A DNA stretch of 64,000 nt from Sabulitectum sp964571965. Lineage in GTDB: Bacteria > Fermentibacterota > Fermentibacteria > Fermentibacterales > JCC-6. The stretch covers positions 4,772 to 68,771 of the forward strand of contig CAZNFQ010000002.1 of the NCBI GenBank assembly GCA_964571965.1, written 5' to 3'. Position 1 is the first letter of the stretch. Each line of letters opens with the position of its first letter. Under the pieces are notes generated by a model. That model was not told the DNA's origin and made no database searches. It saw only the letters and a list, made by a program, of their open reading frames with translations. The position numbers were made by a program, and so were the translations under genes. Positions 8,167 to 16,480 of the stretch are shown in pieces.

Positions 8167-10655
8167 CAGCTCTCTTCTTCCGAGGAATCATCCCCTTCGA
8201 TCATCTCTTCCCGAATTAGAGTTACATCAGACACAGTGTCTTCATCGTGAAGATTGATAAGTTTAACACCCTTGGTTGCTCTGCCTATTACGCTAACCTC
8301 GTCACAGCGGAAACGTATTACCATTCCGGCAACGGTGACAACCAGCATCTCGCTGCCCGGTTCAGGAGCTGAAACCGCAACAACACCGCCGTTTCTTTCA
8401 TCGGTAATGATGTTGATGACTCCCTTGCCCCCTCGATGGGTATCTCTGTACTCGGAAACAGGAGTTTTCTTGCCATAGCCGTTTTCGGTTACCGTCATCA
8501 GAACGTCTTCATCACAGACCGTTACCAGATCGACTATTCTGTCGTCTTTATCCAGTTTCATTCCATTTACACCCATGGTATCTCTGCCCTGGGAACGTAC
8601 TTCCGCTTCGGAAAACTTGATGGCTCTGCCGTTTTTCGAAGCAAGAACCACCCTTGAGGATCCGTCTGTGAGTACCGCCTTTATCAATTCAGTTTCCTCA
8701 GCAAGCTTCACCGCTTTTATACCGTTTCTTCTTGGCCTGCTGTAGCAGTCCAGCCTGGTTTTCTTAACCATTCCGCCGCTTGTGGCCATTAGAACGTATC
8801 TGTCTCCTGCAAAGTCCTTTACGCAGACGCTGGCCACGGGTCTTTCCCCCGGGTTCAGCTCAAGGAGATTGATTATAGCTTTGCCCCGGCTGTTCCTTCC
8901 CCCCTCGGGAATCTGCCAGACCTTAAGCCAGTGGCAAATTCCCATATTGGTAAAGAACAGTATGTATGCGTGACTTGTGGACACGAAGACCTGTTCCAGA
9001 TAGTCTTCTTCTCTGGTGGTTACTCCGGTTTTGCCCCTTCCTCCCCTGACCTGGCTTCTCCAGGTATCGACGGGAAGACGCTTGATGTAGCCCTTGTGAG
9101 AAACCATGACCACCATGGGTTCATCGGGGATCATGTCTTCTATGTCTATCTCATCAGGGGCGTATGGAACAATTTCGGTTCTGCGGTCTTCTCCATATTT
9201 CTCGGCTATTTCCCTCAGTTCGTCTGCAACTATCTTCATTCTCAGATCTTTGTCGCCCAGTATTTCCCGAAGCCTGTCAAGGGTTTTCTCCAGCTCCTGC
9301 AGTTCTTCTTCCAGAGATTTTCTGTCCAGGGCCGTCAGTTTTCCAAGCCTCATGTCCAGAATTGCCTGGGCCTGTTTGTCCGAGAAGGAGAATGTTTCCA
9401 TAAGAGTCTCTTTTGCCGCGGACTGGCTGGAAGATCCCCTGATTATTCTTATAACCTGATCTATGTTGTCCTGTGCCTTTATCAAACCGCGAAGAATATG
9501 AGCCCTGGCTTCGGCTTTTTCAAATTCGAAAATGCTTCTTCTGTGGATTATCGTGTGACGATGATCTATGTAGGGAATGAGCATCTGTCTGAGATTCAGC
9601 CTTCCGGGAATCTGATCCACAAGGGCGATCAGGTTGGCACCGAAACTGTTCTCAAGGGCTGTTTTTTTGTAGAGCTGATTAAGGACCACTTCGTCGATGG
9701 CATCTCTTTTGAGAACCACAACTATTCTCATGCCGGCTCTGTCCGATTCATCGCGAAGGTCGGCGATTCCGGTTATCTTGCGATCCTTCACCAGATCAGC
9801 CATGGATTTGATCAGCCGGGCTTTGTTGACCATATAGGGAAGTTCGGTAACGATAAGGCAGTTTCTGCCCTCAACTTCCTCTGAGGTAACCCGGCCCCTG
9901 ACCACAATGCGACCCCGTCCGGAATGGTACGCGTTCCTTACCCCCCTGAGCCCCATTATTATGCCCCCTGTGGGGAAGTCGGGAGCTTTGATGATGTCTA
10001 TGAGTTCATCATCGTCTATCTCGGGGTTCTCTATGAGTGCGATACAGGCACTGATGGTATCCCTCAGGTTGTGAGGGGGAATGTTGGTGGCCATTCCCAC
10101 GGCGATTCCCGATGAGCCGTTTACAAGAAGGTTGGGTATCCCGGAGGGAAGAACGGAAGGTTCCTGAAGCCTCTGGTCGAAATTCGGCTCGAAATCCACC
10201 GTGTTCTTCTCTATGTCAGAGAGCATTTCCTCACCGATTCTGGCCATTCTGGCTTCGGTGTAGCGGTATGCAGCCGCCGGGTCACCGTCCACGGAACCGA
10301 AGTTTCCCTGGCCCTGTACCAGCGGATACCGCAAAGAAAAATCCTGGGCCATGCGAACCATGGCATCGTAAACCGATCCGTCACCATGGGGGTGATACTT
10401 TCCAAGAACGTCTCCAACCACGGTGGCAGACTTTTTGTAGGGTCTCTGGTGGGTGAGCTTCTGTTCGTACATGCTGTATAGAATACGTCTGTGAACTGGC
10501 TTAAGGCCGTCGCGAACATCCGGCAGAGCTCTTCCCACGAGAACGCTCATGGAATAATCGAGGTACGACTTCTTCATTTCATCTTCGAGCTCGATGTGCG
10601 CGGGAAGAACTTCCCTGCGGTTCACCTCGGTGTTTTCAGTGTCTTTAGTAGTCAA
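8166..10655 (-). CDS. gyrA: DNA gyrase subunit A
   Basis: 829 residues. Breaks and rejoins DNA in the gyrase A2B2 complex. The catalytic tyrosine lies in AAAYRYTEARM (~residue 128), the quinolone region reads HPHGDGSVYDA, and the C-terminal DNA-wrapping beta-pinwheel begins with a GyrA-box QVRGGRG, which distinguishes it from ParC. The tail is acidic (EGDDSSEEES). The position equivalent to E. coli Ser83 is Gly here, followed by Ser, similar to the naturally non-canonical mycobacterial Ala-Ser pair. It overlaps the end of gyrB by 11 bases. Confidence 0.98.
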   Translation of the reverse strand: MTTKDTENTEVNRREVLPAHIELEDEMKKSYLDYSMSVLVGRALPDVRDGLKPVHRRILYSMYEQKLTHQRPYKKSATVVGDVLGKYHPHGDGSVYDAMVRMAQDFSLRYPLVQGQGNFGSVDGDPAAAYRYTEARMARIGEEMLSDIEKNTVDFEPNFDQRLQEPSVLPSGIPNLLVNGSSGIAVGMATNIPPHNLRDTISACIALIENPEIDDDELIDIIKAPDFPTGGIIMGLRGVRNAYHSGRGRIVVRGRVTSEEVEGRNCLIVTELPYMVNKARLIKSMADLVKDRKITGIADLRDESDRAGMRIVVVLKRDAIDEVVLNQLYKKTALENSFGANLIALVDQIPGRLNLRQMLIPYIDHRHTIIHRRSIFEFEKAEARAHILRGLIKAQDNIDQVIRIIRGSSSQSAAKETLMETFSFSDKQAQAILDMRLGKLTALDRKSLEEELQELEKTLDRLREILGDKDLRMKIVADELREIAEKYGEDRRTEIVPYAPDEIDIEDMIPDEPMVVMVSHKGYIKRLPVDTWRSQVRGGRGKTGVTTREEDYLEQVFVSTSHAYILFFTNMGICHWLKVWQIPEGGRNSRGKAIINLLELNPGERPVASVCVKDFAGDRYVLMATSGGMVKKTRLDCYSRPRRNGIKAVKLAEETELIKAVLTDGSSRVVLASKNGRAIKFSEAEVRSQGRDTMGVNGMKLDKDDRIVDLVTVCDEDVLMTVTENGYGKKTPVSEYRDTHRGGKGVINIITDERNGGVVAVSAPEPGSEMLVVTVAGMVIRFRCDEVSVIGRATKGVKLINLHDEDTVSDVTLIREEMIEGDDSSEEES

Positions 10656-12600
10656 GGTTAGTCACCTCCGCCGCATGTTTCTCGATGAAATTCCGCCTGG
10701 GTTCCACCTCGTCTCCCATGAGTATGGAGAAAATCCTGTCCGCTTCCACTGCGTCATCCATCCTTACCTGAAGCATGAGTCTGTTTTCAGGGTCCATGGT
10801 GGTGGTCCACAGCTGTTCGGGGTTCATTTCGCCCAGTCCTTTGTATCTCTGAATGGTAACGTTTTGTGAGCCGGTTTCGTTTTTCAGAACCTGGTCACGC
10901 TCTTTTTCCGAATAAGCGTACACTTCCTTCTTTCCCCACCTGAGCCTGAAAAGAGGCGGCTGGGCAATGAAAATGTGCCCCTCTTCGATAAGTCTCGGCA
11001 TGTACCTGAAGAAAAAGGTGAGAAGGAGGGTTCTGATATGGGCTCCGTCAACATCGGCATCGGTCATTATTATGACTTTACCGTATCTCAGTTTTTCCAG
11101 ATCGAAATCTTCCTGACCGATACCAGTACCGGCGGCTGTTACGAGGGTTCGTATCTCGTTGTTGTTCAATATTTTATGCAGAGGAGCCTTTTCAACGTTA
11201 ATTATTTTTCCCCTGAGGGGAAGTATTGCCTGGAAGTATCTGTCCCTTCCCTGCTTGGCACTGCCGCCTGCTGAATCTCCCTCCACCAGGAACAGCTCTG
11301 CCTTGGCGGGGTCCCTTACTGTGCAGTCTGAAAGCTTTCCGGGAAGCGAAGCTGTTTCAAGGGCACTTTTTCGCCTTGTAAGCTCCCGGGCTTTTCTCGC
11401 GGCCTGCCTGGCTGCACAGGTGTCTATGCACTTCTGGACTATTTTCCTGGCAGTTGATGGATTTTCCTCGAAATACTGCTCAAGTCCTGTGTAGACAGTA
11501 CTTTCAACTACTCCTTTAATTTCCCTGTTTCCCAGTCTGGTTTTGGTCTGACCCTCGAACTGGGGATTTGACAGTTTAACGCTTACAACGGCTGAAAGGC
11601 CCTCTCTCACATCGTTTCCCGAGAATGACTGATCTGTTTTTCTGAAAAGATTGTTTTTCGATGCATAGTCATTCAGACTCCGGGTAAGGGCAGCCCTGAA
11701 TCCCGTAAGGTGCGTTCCTCCGTCTATGGTGTTGATGTTGTTGGCAAAACTGAAGACATCCTCCTGATAACCGGAATTGTATTGAATGGCAACATCGGTT
11801 AGAACGAAGGAATCGTCATCCAAAAGGCCCTCTCTGGTTATGTGCAGGGGCGGTTCGTGAAGTGGGTGTTTGTTTTCATTCAGAAAACCCACGAAGGAGG
11901 TTATTCCACCGTCGTACTTGAATACCTTTTTTTTGCCTTCCGTGCTTCTTCTGTCGGCAATGGCGATTCTCAGGCCGCTGTTCAGGAAAGCGAGCTCTCT
12001 AAGCCTTTTCGCAAGAGTGTCGAAACTGAACTCGGTGGTTTCGAATATCTCTTCATCGGGAATGAAGTGAATGCTGGTTCCTGTATCCGCTGAAGATACA
12101 GGTGTCTCAACAGGGGCTGAGACCGGAAGCCCCCTGGTGTATTCCTGGCTGCATTTCATTTTCTTCTTTTTGATGGTTACCGTAAGAGAGCTGGAAAGGG
12201 CGTTCACTACGCTTACTCCCACACCGTGAAGTCCTCCGGATACCTTGTAGGATTTGTTGTCGAACTTTCCTCCGGCGTGAAGGGTGGTCATGACCACCTG
12301 AAGGGCTGAGATTCCTGTTTTCTGATGAATTTCAGTGGGAATTCCTCTTCCGTTGTCGGTGATGGTTACCCCGCCGTCTGGTTCCAGGATGACTTCTATA
12401 TTGTTGCAGTGGCCGCCCTGGGCTTCATCGACACTGTTGTCAACCACCTCGTAAACAAGGTGATGAAGCCCGGTAGACGAAGTGGATCCTATATACATGG
12501 AAGGTCTTTTCCTGACCGCCTCAAGACCCTCCAGTATCTGTATGGACTCGGCTCCGTAGGTGCTGTTTTCTTTACCGGTCAAAATTATCCTTTCTCTCAC
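10645..12600 (-). CDS. gyrB: DNA gyrase subunit B
   Basis: ATPase subunit of gyrase, 651 residues from a GTG at 12600. A TTG at 12582-12580, preceded at six bases by AAAGG, is an alternative start giving 645 residues and an 11-base overlap with dciA, the same overlap size as gyrB-gyrA. The GHKL ATPase motifs (EVVDNSVDEA, DNGRGIP, GLHGVGVSVVNALS), the TOPRIM EGDSAGGSAKQGRDR and the DADVDG metal site are intact, as is the C-terminal QRYKGLGEMNPEQLW. Length is typical of the short GyrB form without the proteobacterial insertion. Confidence 0.97.
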   Translation of the reverse strand: MRERIILTGKENSTYGAESIQILEGLEAVRKRPSMYIGSTSSTGLHHLVYEVVDNSVDEAQGGHCNNIEVILEPDGGVTITDNGRGIPTEIHQKTGISALQVVMTTLHAGGKFDNKSYKVSGGLHGVGVSVVNALSSSLTVTIKKKKMKCSQEYTRGLPVSAPVETPVSSADTGTSIHFIPDEEIFETTEFSFDTLAKRLRELAFLNSGLRIAIADRRSTEGKKKVFKYDGGITSFVGFLNENKHPLHEPPLHITREGLLDDDSFVLTDVAIQYNSGYQEDVFSFANNINTIDGGTHLTGFRAALTRSLNDYASKNNLFRKTDQSFSGNDVREGLSAVVSVKLSNPQFEGQTKTRLGNREIKGVVESTVYTGLEQYFEENPSTARKIVQKCIDTCAARQAARKARELTRRKSALETASLPGKLSDCTVRDPAKAELFLVEGDSAGGSAKQGRDRYFQAILPLRGKIINVEKAPLHKILNNNEIRTLVTAAGTGIGQEDFDLEKLRYGKVIIMTDADVDGAHIRTLLLTFFFRYMPRLIEEGHIFIAQPPLFRLRWGKKEVYAYSEKERDQVLKNETGSQNVTIQRYKGLGEMNPEQLWTTTMDPENRLMLQVRMDDAVEADRIFSILMGDEVEPRRNFIEKHAAEVTNLDY

Positions 12601-12892
12601 TCTCTACCCCGGGCCGAATAAGAACCTTCAGCGAACAGAAAACGTCGGCACCGGCTTTAACATTCAAAGCAGAGAGAATCTCACTGCTTCTGTATTTCAG
12701 TTCCATGGCTGCGGCAGGACTGTGCACCCTTACTACAAGGGTTTTTCCATCGATGGTCGGTTCGTCGCAATATCCTGCCAGCTTTTTTCCGGCGATCTGT
12801 TTCCAGTGGGCAACAGCCTTCTTTCTGGGAGGTATGCTCTCAAGATCGAAGCTCCTGAAGAGCTCATCCACCAGACCGCGGATGTTTTTCAT
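12572..12892 (-). CDS. dciA: DciA-like replicative helicase loader (DUF721)
   Basis: 106-residue DUF721 protein. DciA recruits or loads the DnaB helicase in bacteria that lack DnaC/DnaI. The typical core is visible: W-x-x-I-x-G (HWKQIAGKKLAGYC), then a TLVVRVHSPAAAMEL strand-helix and a short C-terminal basic stretch. It sits between dnaN and gyrB, the position usually occupied by recF/DUF721; no recF is found here. It starts four bases after the dnaN stop and overlaps gyrB. Confidence 0.85.
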   Translation of the reverse strand: MKNIRGLVDELFRSFDLESIPPRKKAVAHWKQIAGKKLAGYCDEPTIDGKTLVVRVHSPAAAMELKYRSSEILSALNVKAGADVFCSLKVLIRPGVESERKDNFDR

Positions 12893-12896
12893 CTTC

Positions 12897-14015
12897 TCAG
12901 ACTGGATCGGGCAATCTTACAGGCATGACAAGGGTGAGATAGTCAAAGGTTTCATCTTCACTGATCTCAGTAATGATCACAGCGGTAGAGCTGTCGTGCA
13001 TGTTAAGACTGATATCTTCACTGGTCATGCTCCTGAGAATGTCCATTACGAGGTTACCGTTGAAGGCTATCTGAAGAGGGTTGTCAGAATAAATGGCCTC
13101 AAGGTCTTCTCTGGCTTCTCCGGCATCTGTGTTTTCCGCCTGCAGAATGATCCTGTTGTGTTCAATGGTAAACATTATCTGATGTGTCGCCGGGTTGGCT
13201 ATAATGCTCATTCTCTTCAGCGCCCCGAGAAGATCTTCCCTGTTAAGTACCAGCTTAAGTTCATTGCCCGAGGGTATGACTTTCTCATAGGGGGGATAAG
13301 GTCCCTCGATAACCCTGCTGAAAATGCTGGTTTCGCCCACATGGAAACTCACCTGTGAACCCTGTGAAGACATGGACACTTTTTCGCTGGTGCTCAAGCG
13401 CTGAAGAAGGTTCAGGGCCTTGGGGGCAATAATCGCCTCGAGGTCTGATTCTGTTTTAAGTTCCTTCATTCTTATCCTGGCAAGGCGATGACCGTCGGTG
13501 GCAACCATTTCAAGACCTTCGGGAAGAAATTTCCAGAGAGAACCTGTCAATGAAGCCCTTATCTCGCTTGCCCCTGCAACCGCATAGGAAGTTCTTCTGA
13601 TGGCTTCCTTAACGTTTTCCAGGGGAAGCTCTATCATGTCTTCCTCGGCTCCTGCGGATGGTAGAGAGGGATAGCTGTCCCGGCTGCTTCCGGGAAGAGT
13701 GAATGAGCTCTTTTCGCAGCTGATGGAGGTTCTGGTACCGCTGGTGCTGATACTAACGTCGGAACCATCCAGTTCGCGCACAATTTCCAGCAGTTTTTTT
13801 CCCGGAAGGGCAACGGCTCCCTGTGATGAGATGGTCGCCGGAACCCAGGTAATAACAGTGGTGTCGAGATCTGTTGCCGCAAGTCTGAGTTTCTCACCCT
13901 CGGTCTCAAGAAGAATATTGGAAAGAGAGGGAAGACTGGTCTTTGGAGGAAGGGCCGAAGCCACAGTGTTCAGTCCCAGCAAAAGCGTTTTGTGATCCAC
14001 CAGCAAATTCACCAT
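12897..14015 (-). CDS. dnaN: DNA polymerase III beta sliding clamp
   Basis: Sliding clamp, 372 residues from the ATG at 14013-14015. That start has GGAGGG (plus-strand 14022-14027) at good spacing and begins MVNLLVDHKTLL, as the family does; an ATG 45 bases upstream in frame has no such site. Three repeats of the clamp fold are evident, and the C-terminus ends in MPVRLPDPV, matching the conserved VMPVRL-type end that closes the clamp's ligand groove. It is transcribed away from the DnaA-box region. Confidence 0.97.
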   Translation of the reverse strand: MVNLLVDHKTLLLGLNTVASALPPKTSLPSLSNILLETEGEKLRLAATDLDTTVITWVPATISSQGAVALPGKKLLEIVRELDGSDVSISTSGTRTSISCEKSSFTLPGSSRDSYPSLPSAGAEEDMIELPLENVKEAIRRTSYAVAGASEIRASLTGSLWKFLPEGLEMVATDGHRLARIRMKELKTESDLEAIIAPKALNLLQRLSTSEKVSMSSQGSQVSFHVGETSIFSRVIEGPYPPYEKVIPSGNELKLVLNREDLLGALKRMSIIANPATHQIMFTIEHNRIILQAENTDAGEAREDLEAIYSDNPLQIAFNGNLVMDILRSMTSEDISLNMHDSSTAVIITEISEDETFDYLTLVMPVRLPDPV

Positions 14016-14231
14016 AGGAAGCCCTCCACAGTTGACAGTAATAAATACAGAAAAGAACAAAATACAACTCTAGTAATTATACCTCAAAGAATGTGGAAAA
14101 GTAACCCTTTCGCAGGGAATCAGTGCAACTTGCGCTGTTGATAATTTGTTGAAAAAACAGCAGTGAAGGTAAAGTTTTCAACAGGGGGTTTTTCAGATCG
14201 GATATCCACATTGTTATCAACAGACCGGCGG
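14016..14231. other. oriC: Putative origin of replication (dnaA-dnaN intergenic)
   Basis: 216 non-coding, A/T-rich bases between dnaA and dnaN. They contain two exact TTATCAACA nonamers, at 14136-14144 (minus orientation) and 14214-14222 (plus), and near matches ATATCCACA (14202-14210), TTTTCAACA (14175-14183), and on the minus strand TTTTCAACA (14147-14155) and TTTTCCACA (14091-14099). These resemble the DnaA box TTATNCACA, clustered in ~130 bases. Flanking dnaA/dnaN/gyrB/parAB and the change of coding strand support an origin. A second candidate is the dnaA-rpmH gap, where no box cluster was seen. Confidence 0.65.
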
Positions 14232-15587
14232 TCAGTTATCGAGGGATCTTTTAACCTCTTCCACCTGTCTTTTGAACGACGGATCCTGATCCATGAGGGT
14301 ATTTACCCTTTTTATGGAGTTGACCACCGTGGAGTGGTCTCTGTCGAAATATTCCCCTATTTCCTCCAGGGGGAGATTGGTCAGATCCCTTATGAGGAAC
14401 ATGGCAACCTGCCTGGGAACAAGTATTTCCCTTTTCCTTTTTTTGCCCTTGAGTGCTTCTTTGTTAACTCCGAACACGTCTGCTGTTACAGACGTAATCG
14501 ATGCCGGGTTCAGCCTTCTGGAGGCAGAGCCGAGAAATTCCTTTACCAGGGTTTTTACGTTATCGATGGTGGGCTGTATGTTCTGAATTCTCATGTTCGC
14601 AGCAAGAATGTTAACAACACCCTCGAGCTGTCTTACGTTGGAAGTGATGTTTTCGGCAATATAGTCGACGATACCAGTTTCCAATCTGATATTTTCATCA
14701 CGGAGCTTCTGGTTGAGAATTGCCTTTCTGGTCTCAAACTTGGGGGGTTTGATGTCTGCGAGCATACCCGACTGGAATCTTGAAACAAGCCTCTCTTCCA
14801 GGGGTTCTATCTCATTAGGATGCCGGTCGGAGGTGAGTACGATCTGTTTTCCCATGAGATACAGTTCATTGAATATCTGGAAAAACTGTTCCTGAGTGCT
14901 GTCCTTTCCGGCAAGGAACTGAACATCCTCCATTATGAGATAATCGCATTTTCTGAAACGGTCCTTGAATTTCTCCATCTGTCGCGCAGAACTGTGTTCA
15001 AAACTGCTGGACGGGTCCAGTGCTCTGATGTAGTCGCTTGTAAACTGCGAGCTTGAAATGTACGCATAGGTTTCCCCCGGCTTGTTGTCACGGACGTAGT
15101 GAGCAATTGCCTGAACAAGATGAGTTTTCCCGAGACCGACACCGCCATATATGAAGAGGGGGTTCTGTGTGGAGTGACCGAGGTTATGGGCAACCGCAAC
15201 GGCACTGGCATGGGCCAGTTCATTGGTGGGACCGCTTATGAACCTGCTGAAAACGTATTCAGGATAAAGATAATTATCGTAAAGATGGTCCCTTGCGGAA
15301 AACCCCGAGGAAAACCTGCCCAGATTAAGGGTTACAGGCTTATCGGTAAAAACAAGACTGATCATTTCGTTATCCGTTATCTCGCGCATCAATTCTTCCA
15401 GCTTGTTTTTGTAATGCTGTGAAACAAAGTTTACGCGAATGTCGGAATCGAGACCAATAGTGAAAATGTTATCCTTGAAGCCTCTGAAAGAGGCATTGGC
15501 AAGCCAGGAATTGAATTTCTCAATTCCCATGAGTTCCCTTGCCCTTTCAAGACACAGATCGAATGCTTCTTCAGGCGAAAAAACCAT
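14232..15587 (-). CDS. dnaA: Chromosomal replication initiator DnaA
   Basis: 451 residues. Domain I (residues ~1-85) has the FNSWL helix motif. Domain III carries Walker A GGVGLGKTH, Walker B LIMEDVQFL and the arginine finger region. Domain IV ends with the DNA-binding signature DRDHSTVVNSIKRV. The ATG at 15587 has GGAGAG upstream. It is transcribed leftwards towards the DnaA boxes and dnaN. A possible promoter TTGGCT-17-CATTAT lies just upstream on the minus strand. Confidence 0.98.
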   Translation of the reverse strand: MVFSPEEAFDLCLERARELMGIEKFNSWLANASFRGFKDNIFTIGLDSDIRVNFVSQHYKNKLEELMREITDNEMISLVFTDKPVTLNLGRFSSGFSARDHLYDNYLYPEYVFSRFISGPTNELAHASAVAVAHNLGHSTQNPLFIYGGVGLGKTHLVQAIAHYVRDNKPGETYAYISSSQFTSDYIRALDPSSSFEHSSARQMEKFKDRFRKCDYLIMEDVQFLAGKDSTQEQFFQIFNELYLMGKQIVLTSDRHPNEIEPLEERLVSRFQSGMLADIKPPKFETRKAILNQKLRDENIRLETGIVDYIAENITSNVRQLEGVVNILAANMRIQNIQPTIDNVKTLVKEFLGSASRRLNPASITSVTADVFGVNKEALKGKKRKREILVPRQVAMFLIRDLTNLPLEEIGEYFDRDHSTVVNSIKRVNTLMDQDPSFKRQVEEVKRSLDN

Positions 15588-15675
15588 GACACTCTCCGAA
15601 CGGATGAAAAAACCCCAAAATACTCAGTCGAATAATGCTAAACAAACTCAGAGCAGCCAAGTGACAATGCAGAAC

Positions 15676-15681
15676 TTGACA
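15676..15681 (+). promoter_or_regulatory. Possible -35 element for the rpmH operon
   Basis: A consensus TTGACA stands about 100 bases before rpmH. Seventeen bases further lies TAACTT, a poor -10, so the promoter is only tentative. The 189 bases between dnaA and rpmH must hold promoters for both divergent operons. Confidence 0.35.
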
Positions 15682-15776
15682 TGAGAGCCTGATTTAGCTA
15701 ACTTTCCGCTTCCGGAAGGAACAGATGAGAACGGTGCGGGAAATAATAATTCCTGCACCCAATGCAGGAGACTATA

Positions 15777-15911
15777 ATGAAAAGAACATACCAGCCCAGC
15801 GGTATCTCGAAGAAGAGAAGGCACGGATTCAGGGCAAGGATGGCAACCAGAGGCGGAAGAAAAGTTCTGAATGCCAGAAGAAGAAAAGGGCGCAAGCGCC
15901 TGGTGCCATAG
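15777..15911 (+). CDS. rpmH: 50S ribosomal protein L34
   Basis: 44-residue L34, too short for most ORF finders. It begins MKRTYQPSGISKKRRHGFRA and ends RKRLVP, with the usual lysine/arginine-rich composition. The ATG has AGGAG six bases upstream. This is the first rightward gene from the origin and lies directly before rnpA, in the common dnaA/rpmH/rnpA/yidD/yidC arrangement. Confidence 0.97.
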   Translation: MKRTYQPSGISKKRRHGFRARMATRGGRKVLNARRRKGRKRLVP

Positions 15912-16251
15912 TTTGAATAGGCGTTGTCTGAAGAGGGTCAGGAAGAGCTGGCACTTCAGGAAAATACTGAAACAGGGAAGATACTTCAGGGGCAGCGTCA
16001 TTAGAGCAAGATACATAAGGAATTCCCTGGGCAGGATACGCCTGGGGTTTTCTGTATCGGCAAAAACAGGGAATGCGGCGCAGAGAAATCTCTTCAAGAG
16101 AAGACTGAGGCAGTATTCGGTGGAAACAGATACTGAAGCGGGATATGATGCAGTGATATTTCCACTGGGTTCTCTGGAGTTTGCCGACTGGAAAAGAATG
16201 CTTTTGGACATGGACAGACTTACTGCGGAAGCAGCGGAACCGGGGGAATGA
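15871..16251 (+). CDS. rnpA: Ribonuclease P protein component
   Basis: Protein subunit of RNase P, which trims tRNA 5' leaders. The core GRYFRG and the RNR signature (GNAAQRNLFKRRLRQY) are clear. The start is uncertain. The ATG at 15871 lies inside rpmH and gives 126 residues with a 41-base overlap; a TTG at 15913, just after the rpmH stop, gives 112 residues, closer to family length. Neither has a convincing ribosome site. The stop TGA at 16249-16251 overlaps the region where yidD must begin. Confidence 0.9.
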   Translation: MPEEEKGASAWCHSLNRRCLKRVRKSWHFRKILKQGRYFRGSVIRARYIRNSLGRIRLGFSVSAKTGNAAQRNLFKRRLRQYSVETDTEAGYDAVIFPLGSLEFADWKRMLLDMDRLTAEAAEPGE

Positions 16252-16480
16252 GATCGGAAGGCTTTTCGTTTTCCTCATAAGGATTTACAGAGCTGTAATA
16301 TCGCCGCTGTTACCGCCGAGCTGCATCTACACTCCCACATGCAGCGAATACGCCATGCAGGCAATAACGAAACATGGAGCTTACAAGGGAACCGTTCTTG
16401 CGGTGAAAAGAATACTCAGGTGTCATCCCTGGCACGAAGGGGGATACGACCCTGTTCCGGAGGTAGAGAATAATGAGTGA
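16181..16480 (+). CDS. yidD: Membrane protein insertion efficiency factor YidD
   Basis: The YidD core is clear: FLIRIYRAVISPLLPPSCIYTPTCSEYAMQAI and RILRCHPWHEGGYDPVP, with the three conserved cysteines. YidD assists YidC-dependent insertion and sits in its usual place between rnpA and yidC. The annotated start (TTG 16181) lies within rnpA, so the first ~25 residues are probably not part of the protein. There is no ATG/GTG closer to the conserved core (which begins EIGRLFVFLIRI), so the true start is unresolved. Its stop overlaps the yidC start by eight bases. Confidence 0.88.
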   Translation: MPTGKECFWTWTDLLRKQRNRGNEIGRLFVFLIRIYRAVISPLLPPSCIYTPTCSEYAMQAITKHGAYKGTVLAVKRILRCHPWHEGGYDPVPEVENNE

